Assembly (NCBI GenBank): GCA_963836785.1
Contig: CAWIKW010000025.1
Span: forward strand, 124,001-188,000
Direction of reading: 5' to 3'
Length of the DNA stretch: 64,000 bases
Source: DASQPR01 sp963836785
Lineage (GTDB): Bacteria > Actinomycetota > Actinomycetes > Mycobacteriales > Micromonosporaceae
Positions 35,316-43,775 of the stretch are shown piece by piece (within the stretch, counting starts at the first letter, position 1; every line of letters begins with the position of its first letter). Below the pieces are notes generated by a model. The model worked only from the letters and a program-made list of their open reading frames with translations, searched no databases and was not told where the DNA came from. The translations under genes were made by a program, and so were the position numbers.

Positions 35316-36188
35316 TTAGTTGGAACCCGCGTACACCTCACGAAGACCGCGCAGGCGTGTACTCAGGACAGCGCGGGCCCTCGCCGAATCGAGCACGACC
35401 CGGCCAGGTCGCGTCACCGCGGCCGATTCGTGGGTAGCGGCCGGCAGCGCGTCCGGATCGCCGCCATGCTTCGCGACCAGCAGGCGGCCCATGTCGTACC
35501 AGCTCATGATGTCAGCGCCGGCGACGTTGAGGAGCCCGGCAGTGTCGTTGCCGGCGAGCTCCAGGCAGGCGTCGGCCAGGTCGTCGACGGCGATCGGACA
35601 CCGAATCTCATCGGTGAAGAGCTTGCCGTCAGCCGGTGATCGGGCGAGGTCGAGCATGAAGCGCTCCCGATGGGCGAGCCGATCGCGGTCACTTCCGTCG
35701 CTCATGATGGGTGGCACGCGCACGATCACAGCCTGCGGCGCGACCGTCGCCACGCCGAGTTCGGCGGCCGCCTTGGCCGAGCCGTACGAGTAGACGGGAT
35801 CGGGGGCGACGGCGTCGCCGTAAGGCTCGTCGCGGCCGCGATGAACAGCGTCCGACGAGATGTGTACGAGGCGAATGTCGTGGCGTGCCGAAGCGCGCGC
35901 AATGTGGACGGGTGCGACGGCGTTGGTTGTCCAATTCGTCTCCGCCGCGAGCGGAGCGAGCGACCCGGCAAGCTTGCTCGCGGTATGGACAATCGCATCA
36001 GGCCGCGTTGCCTCGATCAGCGCGTCCACCTCGGTCGCGTCGGTGACGTCGGCCGGCACCCACTCGACGAAGGCGACCGACGCGGGCGCGGACCGATATG
36101 TCCCGACGACCGTATGTCCCAACGCGATTGCGCGCTGACAAACGTGGCGTCCCAAGAACCCAGCCGCGCCGGTGACAAGAATTTTCAT
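35316..36188 (-). CDS. RmlD-like sugar-nucleotide/NAD(P)-binding reductase
   Basis: A 290-residue extended SDR beginning MKILVTGAAGFLGRHV. The active-site lysine motif is YSYGSAKAAAE, and VHISSDAVHRG is the RmlD-type serine block. RmlD reduces dTDP-4-dehydrorhamnose, but the gene stands alone here with no rhamnose genes, so the substrate is uncertain. Confidence 0.83.
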   Translation of the reverse strand: MKILVTGAAGFLGRHVCQRAIALGHTVVGTYRSAPASVAFVEWVPADVTDATEVDALIEATRPDAIVHTASKLAGSLAPLAAETNWTTNAVAPVHIARASARHDIRLVHISSDAVHRGRDEPYGDAVAPDPVYSYGSAKAAAELGVATVAPQAVIVRVPPIMSDGSDRDRLAHRERFMLDLARSPADGKLFTDEIRCPIAVDDLADACLELAGNDTAGLLNVAGADIMSWYDMGRLLVAKHGGDPDALPAATHESAAVTRPGRVVLDSARARAVLSTRLRGLREVYAGSN

Positions 36189-36392
36189 GGCCGCGAGTCT
36201 GACACGTTGGAGATTGGCCCGGTCCGTTAGATCGCGGGCGGCGGCTAATTGTCGGGATCGCCGGCGGCGACCAAGATTCGTGGCTATGAATCCGTCACGA
36301 TTCCGTTATGAGCCTTTTATGGGACAACACCGCGCCGACATTGCAGCGGCCATCCGACGCAGTTCGGCGCCTGCGTCCGCGGCGACTGGTGA

Positions 36393-37115
36393 CTAGATCC
36401 GGCGAGGCTCGATCGCGGTCGCGGTCGCCCCGCCGCATCCGTCCGATGCGACGTACCAGGCCTGCTTGCCGTCGCGGATGCTGATCGCCTCCACCATCTC
36501 GGTGCCGACGTAATGCAGCCCGACCCCGTCCTCGGACGCGTAGCCGGGACCGAAGGTGCCGTCGGCGATCATTCGCCGGTACTTCTCCCGGCGCGGCTGG
36601 TCTTGGAGGTCGTCGTGTACGCCGTTGCTGTACGGCAGCAGCCCGAGCCCGTCGGTGAATGGGTCCAAGTCGTCAGAGAACGAGTCGGTGGGGCCGCCCT
36701 GGTGCCAGCAGATGCTGCCCGCGCTGCCGCCGGTCAGTACGACGCCAGACTCCCAGCATTCCCGGAAGATCTCCCGCAGACCGTGCGCCCGCCAGACCGC
36801 CATCAGATTCAGCACGCTGCCTCCCTCAACGAAGATCACGTCTTGGGCCAGCAGATGCCCGCGCGCATCCGCAAAGGTCGGCTGCGGAAATAGCTTCAGT
36901 ACGGAGAAGTCGACCTCCGGTTGCACCATGAACACGCTGTTGTAGTGATCGATATGACGCTGCGAGTCGCCGACCGCGGTCGGTACGTAGCACAGCCGCA
37001 GCCGGCCGGACGGCGACGCGAGACCGAGCGCGTGCCTGAGCAGCGCATACGCAGTCGGCTTGCCCGGCTCGTAGTCGGGACCGGAGAACGCGAAGATCTG
37101 TGCGGATCGAGACAT
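36393..37115 (-). CDS. Peptidase E-like serine dipeptidase (S51)
   Basis: A 240-residue protein with the S51 nucleophile in LTGGSAGSICW and FVEGGSVLNLMAVW upstream of it, typical of peptidase E/cyanophycinase relatives. Those cleave Asp-X dipeptides or related substrates. The ATG at 37115 fits the family N-terminus (SRSAQIFAFSGPD); the upstream open frame belongs to decayed sequence. Confidence 0.85.
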   Translation of the reverse strand: MSRSAQIFAFSGPDYEPGKPTAYALLRHALGLASPSGRLRLCYVPTAVGDSQRHIDHYNSVFMVQPEVDFSVLKLFPQPTFADARGHLLAQDVIFVEGGSVLNLMAVWRAHGLREIFRECWESGVVLTGGSAGSICWHQGGPTDSFSDDLDPFTDGLGLLPYSNGVHDDLQDQPRREKYRRMIADGTFGPGYASEDGVGLHYVGTEMVEAISIRDGKQAWYVASDGCGGATATAIEPRRI

Positions 37116-37191
37116 CCGATCAACGTAAACGAAAGGCGGCACCGATGGATGCCCGCCTATCGCAGGGGACCCGGCGACAGATCTCTCGGAG

Positions 37192-37452
37192 TCACCCCGT
37201 TTTCTTGGCGGCGACCTCCCAGATGTGGCCGCCAGGGGTCGATGAAGCTGGCGGTTCGCACCCCCCACGGCCGATCCATCGGACCATTCAGCAGTTCCAC
37301 TCCGCGTGCAGCTAGCTACGCGCGCATTCGTCCACGTCATCGACGTCCACAGTGAACTGAAAGCGGGATCCCGCCGCACGACTCGCCTTGGCTGGCACCA
37401 ACGCCCGCAAGACGTTGATCGTCTGTGGCGACGGGCCCCGGTTGCCCTGCAT
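37192..37452 (-). pseudogene. Decayed VOC/glyoxalase-fold gene
   Basis: Reading the minus strand, SRFQFTVDVDDVDEC in the first frame runs into a TAG at 37312. LAARGVELLNGPMDRPWGVR and TASFIDP continue in a second frame, and GGHIWEVAAKK in a third. Together they reproduce the C-terminal half of a typical VOC protein. At least two frameshifts are present, one in a CCCC run, and the N-terminal half is missing. The ATG at 37452 belongs to a promoter-leader sequence shared with 38249. Confidence 0.82.
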
Positions 37453-37488
37453 GAGCGGTAACTCAACTCATTTAGCCGTAGTGGTCAA
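37447..37488 (-). promoter_or_regulatory. Leaderless-type promoter, copy 1
   Basis: On the minus strand TTGACC is followed after 16 bases by TTGAGT, then eight bases and an ATG. The 42-bp block matches 38244-38285 at about three positions in four with identical spacing. It precedes the VOC pseudogene. Confidence 0.65.
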
Positions 37489-37597
37489 TGGGCCGGGTGG
37501 CCGGCGCCAGCGTGGCCGCGCCCGACTCTGGCTACACCGGGCCTTGGCCCGGTGTCGGCAGCGGCAGGGCACGCTGCCCACCCGCGTTCTCACCTGA

Positions 37598-37999
37598 TCA
37601 GAGAAGATCACCCGGCATTCGCGCGTGCGCATCCCGGCGGGTGCGGAGTCCGATGGCCAGGCACGCGGCGGCGACCATGAATTCGGCTGCCGCCTCGGCG
37701 GCGGCGTAAGCGAACGGGTGGCCCGGTGCGGAGGTGCACATGTCGAACCAGGCATCGGTGCACATCAGGGCGGTGGTCGCGGTGGCGGTCAGCGCGGCTC
37801 GGGCGTCGTGTCGGTGACTTAGCCAACTGGTCAACGCGAGTCCGATCGCGATCACTGAGTCCAGGCCGGTCCAGGCGATGTTCCAGTGGTAGGCGACGGT
37901 CCGGTACGGCAGTTGAGTGGCGAGGCCGACGGTCCACGGTATGAGCACGATCGCGGCGATCGCCGGCAGTGCCAGCAACGGCCTACCAAGCGGCCGCAC
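37598..37999 (-). CDS. Small membrane protein of unknown function
   Basis: A 133-residue protein with four hydrophobic helices (LLALPAIAAIVLIPWTVGLA; about 50-60; about 75-90; about 105-120) and a conserved-looking CTDAWFDMCT segment. No family name can be given. The GTG at 37999 has GGGACGGA upstream and overlaps the preceding 88-codon frame by 17 bases. Confidence 0.6.
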   Translation of the reverse strand: MRPLGRPLLALPAIAAIVLIPWTVGLATQLPYRTVAYHWNIAWTGLDSVIAIGLALTSWLSHRHDARAALTATATTALMCTDAWFDMCTSAPGHPFAYAAAEAAAEFMVAAACLAIGLRTRRDAHARMPGDLL

Positions 38000-38249
38000 G
38001 CGGTCGTCCGTCCCACTTGGCTCGATCTGCCGGGATCCGCCCGGCGGTATCGGGTCCAGCCGGCAACCGGTTGTCGGCTTTGTAGAGGGTTGCGCTTTCG
38101 GCGGGCCGGCCCGGGGTCAGATATGGCGATCCCGACGTCAGGTGCATCTCGGCGGATACGTCACGGGTGGAGCGCCACCGAGCCGGATCGTCGGCGGGCG
38201 CACGCGGGACACTGCTCGTCTGCGTGGATGGAAGGCGGGAGCGCTGCAC
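37983..38249 (-). CDS. Hypothetical leaderless small protein
   Basis: An 88-codon frame whose GTG lies eight bases after the -10 of promoter copy 2. The first codons resemble those of the copy-1 leader (MQ.(N/S)R.PS.QT). The rest is polar without a known domain. It may be a real first cistron coupled to the membrane protein or a decayed remnant. Confidence 0.38.
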   Translation of the reverse strand: MQRSRLPSTQTSSVPRAPADDPARWRSTRDVSAEMHLTSGSPYLTPGRPAESATLYKADNRLPAGPDTAGRIPADRAKWDGRPRAAAW

Positions 38250-38285
38250 GAGCGTTAACTCTACTCATATAGCTTTAAGCGTCAA
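38244..38285 (-). promoter_or_regulatory. Leaderless-type promoter, copy 2
   Basis: On the minus strand TTGACG, 16 bases, TAGAGT, eight bases, then GTG. The -35 and -10 are close to consensus, and the distance to the start codon implies that transcription starts at the codon itself. It is paired with copy 1 at 37447-37488, 797 bases away. Confidence 0.68.
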
Positions 38286-38400
38286 GAGGTCCAGCGTTAA
38301 ACGTCCGCGAGGGCCCGCGGCAGTAGAACTCGCACCGCTCGAATCGCTGAAACGAACGTATCTATCGACGGCATGGCCACGAAGTCCACGCCGAAGTCGG

Positions 38401-38478
38401 ATGGAGATCTACACCGAGGTCTCGAACAAGCAGGCGCAGGACGCGCTGAGACGTTTGGGCGAGAGCCTCGACAAATAA
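38401..38478 (+). pseudogene. C-terminal scrap of a tyrosine integrase
   Basis: The frame encodes MEIYTEVSNKQAQDALRRLG and ends in ESLDK with a stop. This is the end of phage-type tyrosine recombinases, just after the active-site tyrosine region. Nothing upstream continues the enzyme cleanly. It lies 840 bases from a tRNA gene on the side expected for an element integrated at the tRNA 3 prime end. Confidence 0.75.
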
Positions 38479-38564
38479 CCGTCCGTATACCCCTTCCCGC
38501 CTGTACGCGCTCGATGTTAGGCGACACTGTCTCGCAAAGGAGACGGATCGAACGTCCAGTGTTG

Positions 38565-39146
38565 TCAGCGTGCCCGGTAACCCGGTGGCGTTGCGTCCTC
38601 TTCGAGGCTGACCGTTCGCAGCTGTAGCCGCGCGGCGCGTCGGAGCACATCGATGAGAGCGGCGGATGCTCCGATGCACCTCCACTCGTCGTCCCACAAC
38701 GTGGAGAGCAGCCATGACCGATCTGCAGGAAAGATCACGTCCGGCAGAGCGCCACGCCAGGACGAGGCAGCCCTCCACGTAGCAGCTTGCAGCGGCCCTG
38801 CCTCGACGAGGACGTAATGCCATCCCGCGTACATATTCACCATCGGTGCGTGGGGGAAGACGACATCGTCAGCACCCGTGTCCAGATACCCAAGCCACCA
38901 CGGTTGGCCCGGCGACTGCTCGCTCAGTACCGCCAGCACGACCCGATCATCCGCATCGCGCATCGCGTGCTCGCTCGGCACGACGATGGTGGCGTAGCGC
39001 TCGAAGGCACTCGGGATGGCCGACGTGATGGCCAGGCCGGTTGCGGTGCCAGCGACGATCCAGGCGACTTCGGCGTCGCCTCCGATCTGCCAGTCTTGCC
39101 CGTCCTTCTCACATCTCACTGGTGTGGAACGCGCATCATCCGCCAT
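38565..39146 (-). CDS. Hypothetical protein
   Basis: A 193-residue acidic protein with many aromatic residues (WWLGYLDTGADD, MYAGWHYVLVEAGPL, WLLSTLWDDEWRCIG). No transmembrane helix and no recognised domain. The composition and length suggest a real soluble protein. It lies between the integrase scrap and tRNA-Thr and may be cargo of a former element. Confidence 0.68.
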   Translation of the reverse strand: MADDARSTPVRCEKDGQDWQIGGDAEVAWIVAGTATGLAITSAIPSAFERYATIVVPSEHAMRDADDRVVLAVLSEQSPGQPWWLGYLDTGADDVVFPHAPMVNMYAGWHYVLVEAGPLQAATWRAASSWRGALPDVIFPADRSWLLSTLWDDEWRCIGASAALIDVLRRAARLQLRTVSLEEDATPPGYRAR

Positions 39147-39321
39147 CGATGATCAGCCTAACCTTTGGCCAGCGCAGACAGGACGCATGCGCCCCTGCGC
39201 GAGGAGGCGGATGATGCCCGGACACCCTCGGCCAATGACCGCTGCTGTACTTCGCTGCTGTACACACATGGTTTGTCCGATTGGCGGCACCGGCGAAGAG
39301 CATCTGAACTGCGGTTTTGGA

Positions 39322-39393
39322 GCCGACGCCGGGACTCGAACCCGGAACCGCCCGATTACAAGTCGGGTGCGCTACCAATTGCGCCACGTCGGC
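39322..39393 (-). tRNA. tRNA-Thr (anticodon UGU)
   Basis: A 72-base cloverleaf: seven-base acceptor stem GCCGACG/CGTCGGC, D stem GCGC/GCGC, anticodon stem CCCGA/TCGGG with loop CTTGTAA, T stem CCGGG/CCCGG with loop TTCGAGT. The anticodon is TGT in DNA. CCA is not encoded. Confidence 0.96.
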
Positions 39394-39501
39394 GTGCCCT
39401 AGTGATCGTACTTGGCGCTGGCTTCGGCCGACGGCACCGGCCCGCGGGACGGCCGGTGGTCCATCAGGAAACCGCCGAAGCGATGATCGGCAGGTCGACG
39501 G

Positions 39502-39993
39502 CTAAGCCGCCCGTGGGGTCCCGAGCCCGGCTGGCCATTCGTCGGCCGACAGGTGACCGAGCTGCACCAGGCGAGCGCGGATCGAGTTGGCCGAGCGCCC
39601 GAATTCGCGGCGCAGGTCGGCGATCTCCGCCCCTTCGGCGAAGCGAGCGGTGAGCAGCGCCTCCTCGTCGGGCGTCCACCGGGCACCCTGATTCGGATAC
39701 TGCCGGCGCTTGCCGTCGAGCTTGGCCGACGACGTACCCCCGTCGGCTCGTGCGGCGGCGGCCAGGGCAAGACCGAGCAGCTCACCCGCGACGGACAGGC
39801 TCTCGGTCGGAATCTCGCCGGTGACCCGGCCCACGGCAAGGCCGGTGGCATCGGCGACGGTCAGCTTGACGGTCGTGAGCTGCGTGCCGACGTCGACGCC
39901 AACAAAGTGCTCGCGGCCGCCGTCGATCTGACGGCGTAATACGGCGGTTCGGGGTTCTTCGGCTTCCGCGGGAAGCCATCCAGATTCATCCAT
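39502..39993 (-). CDS. Hypothetical protein with Myb/SANT-like C-terminal segment
   Basis: A 163-residue protein. The C-terminal 50 residues (ARWTPDEEALLTARFAEG, then LRREFGRSANSIRARLVQL) look like a helix-turn-helix of the SANT/Myb-like kind found in some actinobacterial proteins. The N-terminal half resembles a small beta-rich domain (EHFVGVDVGTQLTTVKLTV). DNA binding is possible but untested. Confidence 0.68.
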   Translation of the reverse strand: MDESGWLPAEAEEPRTAVLRRQIDGGREHFVGVDVGTQLTTVKLTVADATGLAVGRVTGEIPTESLSVAGELLGLALAAAARADGGTSSAKLDGKRRQYPNQGARWTPDEEALLTARFAEGAEIADLRREFGRSANSIRARLVQLGHLSADEWPAGLGTPRAA

Positions 39994-40058
39994 GCCGCGA
40001 CGCTAAACCCACCAACCGACATTCCCCGTACGGCGAACCGCGAGCGCCACCGCGCGCG

Positions 40059-40796
40059 CTAGGCGGAGCGCGAATCACCGATCGCGTCGACGATCTCGAT
40101 GCCGAGCGCCTTCGCGAAGACCCGAGTCAGCAGCACGAGATCGTCGTTCGACATCGATGCTCCACGCAGGCTCGTCACGCCGCCGATGCCATCGAGCTGG
40201 CAGTGCGAAAACCGCGCTCCCTCGGCCTTGGCCTGCGAAAACTGGGCGCCAGCGAGGTCGCAGTCGATGAATGTCGCGCCACCGATGTTGGCATTGGCGA
40301 AGTCGGCGCGGGCGAGATTGCAGCCGCGGAACTCGACGCGACGCATGCGGGAGGAACGGAACACAGCGAGGTCGAGCTTGGCATCCTCGAACACCACATC
40401 GGACAGCCCGCTGTCGATGATCTGGGCGCCGGTCAGGCGTACGCCGTGCAGCGTCGACCTGGTCAGATGCGCCTGGTACGCGACCACGTTGGACCAGTCA
40501 CCGCGGTCGATCGCCACGTCGCGGACCACGACACCAGGCAGCTGTGCGCCGGCCAGGTCGACGCGTTCGAGCCGGGCCGCGGCGACCTCAACGTGAGCCA
40601 CCGCCAGGCGGCTGAAGTCGGCGCCCATGACGTGCACGTTCTGGTAGCGACCCTCGACCTCGATACGCGCGACAGGACCTTTGACCTGGTCGAGGACGTT
40701 CGGGATCCGGGGCTTCGCCGGCGATCGGGGCGGTCCAACCTGCGTCACGCTGGGCTTTGCCGGGCCGGCCGGTCCAACAGGCGAGGGCACCACCAC
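40059..40796 (-). CDS. Pentapeptide-repeat protein
   Basis: A 245-residue protein. Residues about 55-215 form A(D/N)LXX-type repeats, for example ADFSRLAVAHVEV, CNLARADFANANIGGATF and CDLAGAQFSQAKAEGARF, which fold as a right-handed quadrilateral beta helix. Some relatives mimic DNA and protect gyrase, but most have no known role. No transmembrane segment was seen. Confidence 0.86.
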   Translation of the reverse strand: MVVPSPVGPAGPAKPSVTQVGPPRSPAKPRIPNVLDQVKGPVARIEVEGRYQNVHVMGADFSRLAVAHVEVAAARLERVDLAGAQLPGVVVRDVAIDRGDWSNVVAYQAHLTRSTLHGVRLTGAQIIDSGLSDVVFEDAKLDLAVFRSSRMRRVEFRGCNLARADFANANIGGATFIDCDLAGAQFSQAKAEGARFSHCQLDGIGGVTSLRGASMSNDDLVLLTRVFAKALGIEIVDAIGDSRSA

Positions 40797-40856
40797 AGGG
40801 TATGTCGACCATCCGACACGGCCAGGAAGCCTGCGGTCGACCGGCGTCCTGTGCGA

Positions 40857-41438
40857 TCAGTCGTCCGCGGCGCCGCTCGTCGGACCAGCGACGTTGTCAT
40901 CGGGCTCCGCAGCCGGATCGCCAGCCGGCTCAGCAGCGGGTTCGGCAGAGTTCGACGCATCGTCGCCCGCCCCGGCCCGGGGACGGATAAGGCCTGGCGA
41001 AACGGCGACCGTCGTCACGCGACGGCGGAGCCACCAACCGACCAGCGCCACCGGCATGCACGTCACGCTCAAACCGAAGACCAAGGCCGCGACCTGGCTG
41101 GGCCAGTCGAGCACGTCGCCGGCCGCGAGGCGCCAACCCGACAACACCACCACGGGTACGCAGACCACAACGAACCCCAGTACGGCGCGGCCACGAAGTG
41201 CGAGCCAACCAACCGCCAGCACCGCGACGACGGCCAGCGTCAACCAGTCCAGCGGGGTCTGCGCGACCGTGCCGCGGCCCCGTTCGTCGCCGGGCGCGGC
41301 CCAGTCCCAGCCGAGAGCGAGGCGCCAGACGCCGACGGTCAGCGCGACGATCGCGCCAATTTCGAGCGGGCCGGCCGTGGACCGTCGGATCGATGCGAAT
41401 CCGCGGGCCACGGCCGCGCGTCTGCCACGGACGTCCAC
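40857..41438 (-). CDS. Membrane protein of unknown function
   Basis: A 193-residue protein with four hydrophobic helices (about 25-42, 66-82, 87-103 and 115-135) and a hydrophilic, acidic Ala/Glu/Pro-rich tail of about 45 residues. It resembles short Trp-rich actinobacterial membrane proteins, but I cannot name a family. It lies upstream of the pentapeptide-repeat gene on the same strand, 60 bases away. Confidence 0.7.
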   Translation of the reverse strand: MDVRGRRAAVARGFASIRRSTAGPLEIGAIVALTVGVWRLALGWDWAAPGDERGRGTVAQTPLDWLTLAVVAVLAVGWLALRGRAVLGFVVVCVPVVVLSGWRLAAGDVLDWPSQVAALVFGLSVTCMPVALVGWWLRRRVTTVAVSPGLIRPRAGAGDDASNSAEPAAEPAGDPAAEPDDNVAGPTSGAADD

Positions 41439-41562
41439 GGCTGCTACAACGAGTGAACACCGTGTGGATCTACGGCTGCGCCGTGCCTGATTTATCCGCT
41501 CTTATCGCAGTCGCCCGAATCGCTGCCGACGGTACCGGGGCCGGACTCGTCGGCGCACGTTC

Positions 41563-41997
41563 CTAGGCGACGCCGTTGCCGGGTCCATGTGCGCCGGCGT
41601 GGCCGAATACGTCAAGCGTGGCGTCGCGTACGAGCATGACGAACAGCGCGCAGGCCGCCTCGCATTGCAGGCGCCGCTGATACGTCCGGCTGGACACGGC
41701 GACGTCGTCGCCGTCGAGCCGGAGTCGCCATGACCAGTCGGCGCGGCCGGCCCGGGCGGCGACCGTGACGGCATCCCCGATCCGAGCCTGCAGGTCGGCG
41801 ACCGCGTCCAGGCATGCGTCCAGGTCGGCGTACGCCGTCGAGGATCGAGCGACATCACGGTTGTTCGCCGCGAGCAGTCGCCAGCACAGGGGAAGCTCCG
41901 GCGTGTCCAGATCCTCGGTTCGCAACGGGCGACCGGGTCGACCACGTTGCGGAGCGACGAAGATTGTGAACCGGGGCAAGGCCACGCGGACTCCCAT
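41563..41997 (-). CDS. Hypothetical protein
   Basis: A 144-residue soluble protein (start GVRVALPRFTIFVAPQ, middle DACLDAVADLQARIGD, core WSWRLRLDGDDVAVSSRTYQRR). The last pattern recalls small YegP/DUF1508-like domains in which a backbone of WRWRL, then AxSxRxYxRR, is conserved. That is a weak resemblance. Divergent from the monooxygenase gene. Confidence 0.62.
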   Translation of the reverse strand: MGVRVALPRFTIFVAPQRGRPGRPLRTEDLDTPELPLCWRLLAANNRDVARSSTAYADLDACLDAVADLQARIGDAVTVAARAGRADWSWRLRLDGDDVAVSSRTYQRRLQCEAACALFVMLVRDATLDVFGHAGAHGPGNGVA

Positions 41998-42184
41998 TCA
42001 ACCTCGGTCGTGCGACGCGAGACCGTACGGTTCACAGATTCGCCTACGCCGGTGGCGAACCCGTAGCCAGCGGGTGAACAGATCGCCTTCTTTCGGATAA
42101 ACGCCCGTCATCCGCTCGGCTCAGCGGGAGTCCATATCGGCCGCCGAAGGGTTCCGAACGCGCCGTCCGGGCTGCTAACGTCCT

Positions 42185-42204
42185 GGGTTACCGACTAGTA
42201 ACCC
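42185..42204. promoter_or_regulatory. Palindrome before the monooxygenase operon
   Basis: GGGTTAC and GTAACCC arms are separated by CGACTA, 15 bases upstream of the start codon. This has the layout of a TetR-type operator. No regulator gene is adjacent. Confidence 0.55.
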
Positions 42205-42218
42205 CGCGGGAGCGGCGC

Positions 42219-43775
42219 ATGGACGCACGTGATTCGACCGGCGTCGAAAACCACGGCGAGACCGACGGTGAGGGCGCGGCCGGAACCGATGTCGACATCG
42301 CGGTGATCGGTGCCGGGTTCGGCGGCCTGGGGGCGGCCATCCGGCTGCGGCAGGCCGGCTGGCGCGACTTCGTCGTATTCGAGGCGGCCGACGATATCGG
42401 CGGGACCTGGCGCGACAACTCTTATCCGGGCTGCGCGTGCGACGTGCCGTCGCACCTCTACTCGTTCTCGTTCGCACCGAATCCGATGTGGTCGAACACC
42501 TACTCCGGCCAGCGCGAGATCTGGGACTACCTGCGGTCCTGCGTGGATCGCTTCGGCATCCGCCCACACCTGCGCCTCGCTACGGCGGTGCGCGAGTTGG
42601 CCTGGGACGACGCCGACGGCCGCTGGCACATCGACACATCCACCGGCCGCTTTTCGGCGCGCGTGGTCATTTCCGCCGCCGGACCACTCTCCGACCCGGC
42701 ACTGCCCGACCTGCCGGGACTCGCAAGCTTCACCGGAACCGTGTTCCACTCGGCCCGGTGGCGTCACGACCACGACCTCACCGGCCGCCGGGTGGCCGTG
42801 GTCGGCACCGGAGCGTCCGCGATCCAGTTCGTCCCGGAGATCGCGCCGGAGGTCGAGCGGCTCACACTCTTCCAGCGCACGCCGGCCTGGGTCATCCCCC
42901 GCCGCTCCCGACCGATCCGACGCGCCGAGCACCGACTCTTCCGCGCGGTTCCCCTGGCGCAGAAGACCATCCGTACCGCCGTCTTCTGGGCGCGTGAGTG
43001 GTTTGCGGTCGGCTTCCTCAGACCGCGCATGATGCGGCCGGCGCAGAAGATCGCCGCGCGACACCTCGCGGACCAGGTGCCGGACCTGGACCTCCGCGCG
43101 AAGCTGACCCCCGACTACACGATGGGCTGCAAACGCGTGCTCATCTCGAACACGTATTACCCGGCGCTCGCCCGGGACAACGTCGAAGTCGTGACGGCGG
43201 GCATCCGGGAGATAGGTCCGCGCGGCGTGATCTCCGCCGATGGCGTCGAGCACGCGGTCGACACAATCATTTTTGGTACGGGATTCCACGTGACCGACGT
43301 CCCGATCGCGAAGCATGTGTACGGGCGAAACGGAAAGCTGCTCGCGGACGCGTGGCACGAAACGATGACCGCCTACCTCGGCACCACCGTTGCCGGATTT
43401 CCGAACCTGTTCCTCCTGCTCGGACCGAACACCGGCCTCGGCCACAACTCCGTCGTCCTCATGATCGAGGCGCAGCTGAAACACGTCCTGAAGGCCCTCG
43501 ATCACCTGAAACGCAACGGTTTCCACGCGATCGAGCCGACCGAGCGCGCCCAACGCGAGTTCGTCGCGCGCGTGGACGCGAAGATGCGGCCGACCGTCTG
43601 GATGCAGGGCGGCTGCCGGAGCTGGTATCTCGACGCGGGCGGCCGCAACTCGACGCTCTGGCCCGGCTTCGTGCCGTCGTTCCGGCGCTTGCTCGGCCGG
43701 TTCCGCCCGGCGGCGTACGTGATGTCGAAAGCACCGGTGGCGGAGCCGGTCGGAGCGTTCCGGAGCGGAGCATGA
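42219..43775 (+). CDS. Flavin monooxygenase, Baeyer-Villiger type
   Basis: A 518-residue FAD/NADPH enzyme. The FAD fingerprint GAGFGGLGAA is at 31-40, the Baeyer-Villiger signature FTGTVFHSARW near 172, and the NADPH fingerprint VVGTGASAI near 195. Such enzymes insert oxygen next to a ketone or oxidise N/S groups, often in steroid or terpenoid catabolism. A 25-residue polar arm precedes the fold. It is coupled by ATGA to an alpha/beta hydrolase, which could cleave the ester or lactone formed. Confidence 0.9.
   Translation: MDARDSTGVENHGETDGEGAAGTDVDIAVIGAGFGGLGAAIRLRQAGWRDFVVFEAADDIGGTWRDNSYPGCACDVPSHLYSFSFAPNPMWSNTYSGQREIWDYLRSCVDRFGIRPHLRLATAVRELAWDDADGRWHIDTSTGRFSARVVISAAGPLSDPALPDLPGLASFTGTVFHSARWRHDHDLTGRRVAVVGTGASAIQFVPEIAPEVERLTLFQRTPAWVIPRRSRPIRRAEHRLFRAVPLAQKTIRTAVFWAREWFAVGFLRPRMMRPAQKIAARHLADQVPDLDLRAKLTPDYTMGCKRVLISNTYYPALARDNVEVVTAGIREIGPRGVISADGVEHAVDTIIFGTGFHVTDVPIAKHVYGRNGKLLADAWHETMTAYLGTTVAGFPNLFLLLGPNTGLGHNSVVLMIEAQLKHVLKALDHLKRNGFHAIEPTERAQREFVARVDAKMRPTVWMQGGCRSWYLDAGGRNSTLWPGFVPSFRRLLGRFRPAAYVMSKAPVAEPVGAFRSGA

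Noticed and set aside
36189..36392. Short plus-strand frame between the RmlD-like and peptidase E genes
   Set aside because: No start signal or domain; treated as intergenic.
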